The notes beneath the pieces are model-generated. The model saw only the letters and a list, made by a program, of their open reading frames with translations. It was not told the origin of the DNA and did no database searches. A stretch of DNA of 64,000 bases, from positions 516,629-580,628 of the forward strand of contig CAVVEQ010000006.1 in assembly GCA_963747315.1 (NCBI GenBank), read 5' to 3'. Below are positions 61,087 to 64,000 of this stretch, one piece after another (position 1 is the stretch's first letter; each line of letters starts with the position of its first letter). Made by a program: the position numbers and the translations under genes. Source of the DNA: CAVVEQ01 sp963747315. GTDB lineage: Bacteria; Chloroflexota; Anaerolineae; Anaerolineales; Anaerolineaceae.

Positions 61087-64000
61087 TTGAATATTGCAAC
61101 TACACGTCTTGAAAAGATTTTCCGCGGGATCACCATCCTGGGTGTTATGCTGGGCCTGGTTGTGGGGGTAGCCCAGCCGCAGAGTTCGGTTCAAGCCGAT
61201 AAAGGTGTATGCGCAACCCCCGGCAAGGATGGCCCTGTAACAATCACAGAAATAAACACCATCGTTAATACATACTACCCCGGGACAGGAGCTGTCGCAG
61301 CAGGTGCAACATCCATCACAGTGGACGATTCAAACCGGCAGGGTTCTTCTTCCCAAGTCGCGCCTGGCGATCTGTTGCTGGTAATCCAAATGCAGGGGGC
61401 GGAGATAAATTCCACCCAAAGCAATTCCTATGGAGATGGCGTTGCTGGTGGACCCGCTTCCGGTCAACTGAACAATCCGAATTTCACCGCAGGGCGCTAC
61501 GAGTATGTTGTCGCGACCAGTGCGGCGACCTCTGGGACGATTTCGATCAGTTCTCCTTTGATTTATGGTTATGATACCGCAGCTGCCACAGTCACGCTCG
61601 GTGAACGCTCCTTTCAGGTCATCCGGGTTCCCCAATACTCGAATCTAACCATCAATAACAACGCATCCATAACCGCTTATTCCTGGACCAGCACAGCCGC
61701 AGGTGTTACCTCCAAGGTCGGTGGTGTTGTTGTCTTCGATGTAACCGGAACCCTTTCGCTGGGAGGTGGAACGGTTATCAACGTCGCCGGTCAAGGGTTC
61801 CGGGCAGGAGGCGGGCGAACCATTGGAGGATCAGCATCAGGAAGTAATACCGATGTTCGTACAAATTCATCGACGGTCAATCAGAACGCTTCCAAAGGGG
61901 AAGGGATAGCAGGAACTCCTCGATATCTGTATGCAAGTTGGAGTTTGATTGATCGCGGTGCAGGGAATGAAGGGTACCCCAACGGTGCCATGGCACGTGG
62001 AGCACCAGGGAATGCGGGGGGCGGAGGAACTGATGGCAACCCCGCTGCAAACGATCAGAATACTGGCGGCGGTGGCGGAAGTAACGGTGGTTCAGGCGGA
62101 AAAGGAGGCTATTCATGGAATACCATTTTGGATGCGGGTGGTTTTGGTGGTGCTACCTTTCCTGCAGCCGCTAATCGCCTCGTAATGGGTGGAGGCGGCG
62201 GTGCAGGTTCCATCAATAATAACAGCGCGGTTTTAAGCAGCGGCGGAACCGGCGGTGGGATCGTGATGGTTCGCGCTGGAACGGTAACAGGAATTGGCAC
62301 GATCAATGCCAATGGAAATGCTGCGCCGGGCCAACCTCTGAATGATTCCGGTGGTGGTGGCGGTGCTGGAGGCAGCGTCCTGGTGCTCGCTCAGAATGCT
62401 GCCCTTCCTGCTGGATTAAATATTACCGCAACCGGAGGTCGCGGGGGTGATGCCTGGCCAACACAAGCCCCTGGAACCGCGGGTGAACTGACCCCTGGAA
62501 GTACAAACGCCCGGCATGGCCCTGGCGCAGGTGGCGGCGGCGGTGCCATATTCTTATCAAGCACGGCAGGGACCCTAACGGTAACAGGCGGAGCTCATGG
62601 TACTACAACCACCGCAAACAGCACTTTCGGTTCTGAGAATGGGAATCCAGGGATCACTAATACAGGGACAACACCTTCTAACCTAAACGGAGGGATCGCC
62701 GGAGCGACCTGCCTGCCCAATACGAATGTGACGAAAACCACCAGTACTCCGGAGGTGAATCAATCTCCCACAGGAACAACGGGGGCTTATTCCATAGCGG
62801 TCTCGAACCCATCCTCCAGTGGTGGAACAATCGGAGTGAACATTTCGGATACCCTACCCGCTGGTTTTTCCTACTCCTCTACAGGAACCATTACCTACAC
62901 GGGGGGTGCAACCCGGACCTCCATTACTGATCCTATTGCCCCTACTACTACACCTTCCTGGGGTGTATTCAATATTCCCAGTGGAGGGTCTGTTGTAATT
63001 CCGTTCACCATAAATATCGCTGCTGGAGTGTATGGCACATTTCAAAACCCGGTAGCAGTAACTTTCTCCGACCCGATGAGAACAACTTCAGGTGGGACCG
63101 CGAATGTTAATTACGACCCAGCTTCCAGTACCGGAGAAGATATTCAGGTTGTTTGTGCCTCGGGGGTTACACCGGTAACCATCGCACAATGGCAATTCAC
63201 AAATAATACGGCTCCCACACCTGTCGGATCGGGAACTTTTTCAACAAATACGATAAACCTTGTTGGTTATTCGAACCCGGCAGGGAACCCGAATAACCCC
63301 GCTATCTCCTACACAAATTGGTCTGCAACGTTTGACGCCAACCGTTATTTGCAGTTTCGCGTGCCCACGACTGGTTATGAAGACATCAATATCCAATACG
63401 GCGCAAATCGGGCAGGAAATAATTCGCCTTCAACGTTGAGGTGGGGGTATTCATCCGATGGATCAACGTATTCCTATACTTCTCCTGATACGACAATCAC
63501 AACAACCTGGAATAATGTTCTTTCCACGGATCTTTCAACATACGCCGCGTTAGATAACAATGCGAATTCTTCGTTTAGAATTTATGCCTTCGGCGGCGCA
63601 GGGGGTTCACAAAATCCAAGAGCGGCTATTTTCGATACCGTAACTTTTCAAGGCTGTCCATTGCAGACCCCCGCCCTGGCCATCGACAAGACCGCCTCCC
63701 CCCTAACCTACGACTCCGTCGGGGACGTGATCAGCTACAGCTTCGACCTCACCAATCCCGGCAACGTCAGCTTGAGCGGTCCCTTCACCGTCTCCGACGA
63801 TAAGGCCACCAATGAGTCCTGCCCTGCGGTCACTACCGTCGGCAACCTGGATAGCTTCCTCGATCCCGGGGAAACCCTCACCTGCACCGCCTCCTATACC
63901 ATCACCCAGGCAGACCTCAACGCCGGTTCCGTCACCAACGTCGCCTCCGCCACCAACGGCACCGTCACCTCCCCCACCGACACCGAGACCGTCAACGCCG
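61087..64000 (+). CDS. Giant secreted surface protein, 3' end outside window
   Basis: A frame open from TTG 61087 to the window edge, at least 971 codons, with GAGAGGA just before the start. Residues 1-40 are a signal peptide (ITILGVMLGLVVGVAQPQSS). About residues 40-540 are Gly/Asn/Ser-rich beta material with GGGG-type stretches (ANDQNTGGGGGSNGGSGGKG). Residues about 545-690 resemble a DUF11-type repeat (YSIAVSNPSSSGGTIGVNIS, DTLPAGFSY). Residues about 699-855 form a separate beta domain starting IAQWQFTNNTAPTPVGSGTF. From about residue 859 a DUF7507-like repeat begins (ALAIDKTASPLTYDSVGDVI). GC content and codon use change sharply there. Probably an adhesin or sheath-like protein. Confidence 0.75.
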   Translation, partial: MNIATTRLEKIFRGITILGVMLGLVVGVAQPQSSVQADKGVCATPGKDGPVTITEINTIVNTYYPGTGAVAAGATSITVDDSNRQGSSSQVAPGDLLLVIQMQGAEINSTQSNSYGDGVAGGPASGQLNNPNFTAGRYEYVVATSAATSGTISISSPLIYGYDTAAATVTLGERSFQVIRVPQYSNLTINNNASITAYSWTSTAAGVTSKVGGVVVFDVTGTLSLGGGTVINVAGQGFRAGGGRTIGGSASGSNTDVRTNSSTVNQNASKGEGIAGTPRYLYASWSLIDRGAGNEGYPNGAMARGAPGNAGGGGTDGNPAANDQNTGGGGGSNGGSGGKGGYSWNTILDAGGFGGATFPAAANRLVMGGGGGAGSINNNSAVLSSGGTGGGIVMVRAGTVTGIGTINANGNAAPGQPLNDSGGGGGAGGSVLVLAQNAALPAGLNITATGGRGGDAWPTQAPGTAGELTPGSTNARHGPGAGGGGGAIFLSSTAGTLTVTGGAHGTTTTANSTFGSENGNPGITNTGTTPSNLNGGIAGATCLPNTNVTKTTSTPEVNQSPTGTTGAYSIAVSNPSSSGGTIGVNISDTLPAGFSYSSTGTITYTGGATRTSITDPIAPTTTPSWGVFNIPSGGSVVIPFTINIAAGVYGTFQNPVAVTFSDPMRTTSGGTANVNYDPASSTGEDIQVVCASGVTPVTIAQWQFTNNTAPTPVGSGTFSTNTINLVGYSNPAGNPNNPAISYTNWSATFDANRYLQFRVPTTGYEDINIQYGANRAGNNSPSTLRWGYSSDGSTYSYTSPDTTITTTWNNVLSTDLSTYAALDNNANSSFRIYAFGGAGGSQNPRAAIFDTVTFQGCPLQTPALAIDKTASPLTYDSVGDVISYSFDLTNPGNVSLSGPFTVSDDKATNESCPAVTTVGNLDSFLDPGETLTCTASYTITQADLNAGSVTNVASATNGTVTSPTDTETVNA

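Noticed and set aside
60948..61136. A 62-codon minus-strand frame between the mevalonate block and the surface protein
   Set aside because: It overlaps the signal peptide of the surface protein and lacks a ribosome binding site.
61900..62600. Gly-rich stretches considered as a tandem DNA repeat or a separate collagen-like gene
   Set aside because: The codons vary and no repeat period is evident; they are part of one long reading frame.
1..64000. CRISPR arrays, tRNA/rRNA genes, prophage and intact insertion sequences
   Set aside because: No regularly spaced repeats, cloverleaf-like intergenic segments, integrase or transposase frames, or terminal inverted repeats were seen. This was a reading by eye, so a tRNA search program could still find a missed gene.

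Overview
The window looks like a chromosomal piece of an anaerobic or facultative Chloroflexota bacterium, most likely class Anaerolineae. The pointers are the many lipoproteins with Pro/Thr-rich linkers, polytopic mannosyltransferase-like membrane proteins, an F420/PPOX-type oxidoreductase, a WYL regulator, a bacterial tocopherol-cyclase-like protein and an archaeal-style mevalonate block (class II HMG-CoA reductase, HMG-CoA synthase, thiolase-like protein, DUF35 Zn-ribbon/OB-fold protein). This placement is inferred from gene content, since no rRNA or marker phylogeny is available. No tRNA, rRNA, CRISPR array, prophage or intact insertion sequence was seen.

Layout. 0.2-1.5 kb: exported thioredoxin-like lipoprotein plus CcdA. 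1.6-7.3 kb: minus-strand metabolic genes (VOC protein, kinase-like protein, aldo/keto reductase, nitroreductase, isoprenylcysteine-methyltransferase-like protein, GMC oxidoreductase). 7.4-13.8 kb: broken small genes, a large membrane protein, a SOUL protein and a PPOX protein. 13.8-17.1 kb: purine operon in which hypoxanthine phosphoribosyltransferase and adenylosuccinate synthase are one reading frame, followed by purB. 17.2-22.5 kb: lipoproteins, a hydrolase and a methyltransferase. 22.7-24.6 kb: DEAD-box RNA helicase behind two terminator-like hairpins. 24.7-31.5 kb: tocopherol-cyclase-like protein, PLP decarboxylase, DUF454, monoacylglycerol-lipase-like hydrolase, ZIP transporter, and a WYL regulator divergent from a GyrI-like protein. 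32-38.9 kb: second large membrane protein, PhzF, methyltransferase and GT2, then a decayed stretch in which a methyltransferase gene is split around an unrelated gene. 39-46 kb: S41 peptidase, a pair of PD-(D/E)XK-like proteins and lipoproteins. 46-50.4 kb: dienelactone hydrolase with a duplicated 5' end, an epimerase, an MDR oxidoreductase and an esterase. 50.7-53.6 kb: katG and a PerR-type regulator with palindromic operator candidates. 55.8-60.9 kb: mevalonate block containing a decayed tandem duplication. 61.1 kb to the end: the start of a giant surface protein that runs off the window.

Thirteen genes are broken by small indels, several of them in homopolymers, and one tandem repeat carries dense deletions. 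This looks more like an incompletely polished long-read assembly than biological decay. Genes marked as frameshifted below may therefore be intact in the organism.
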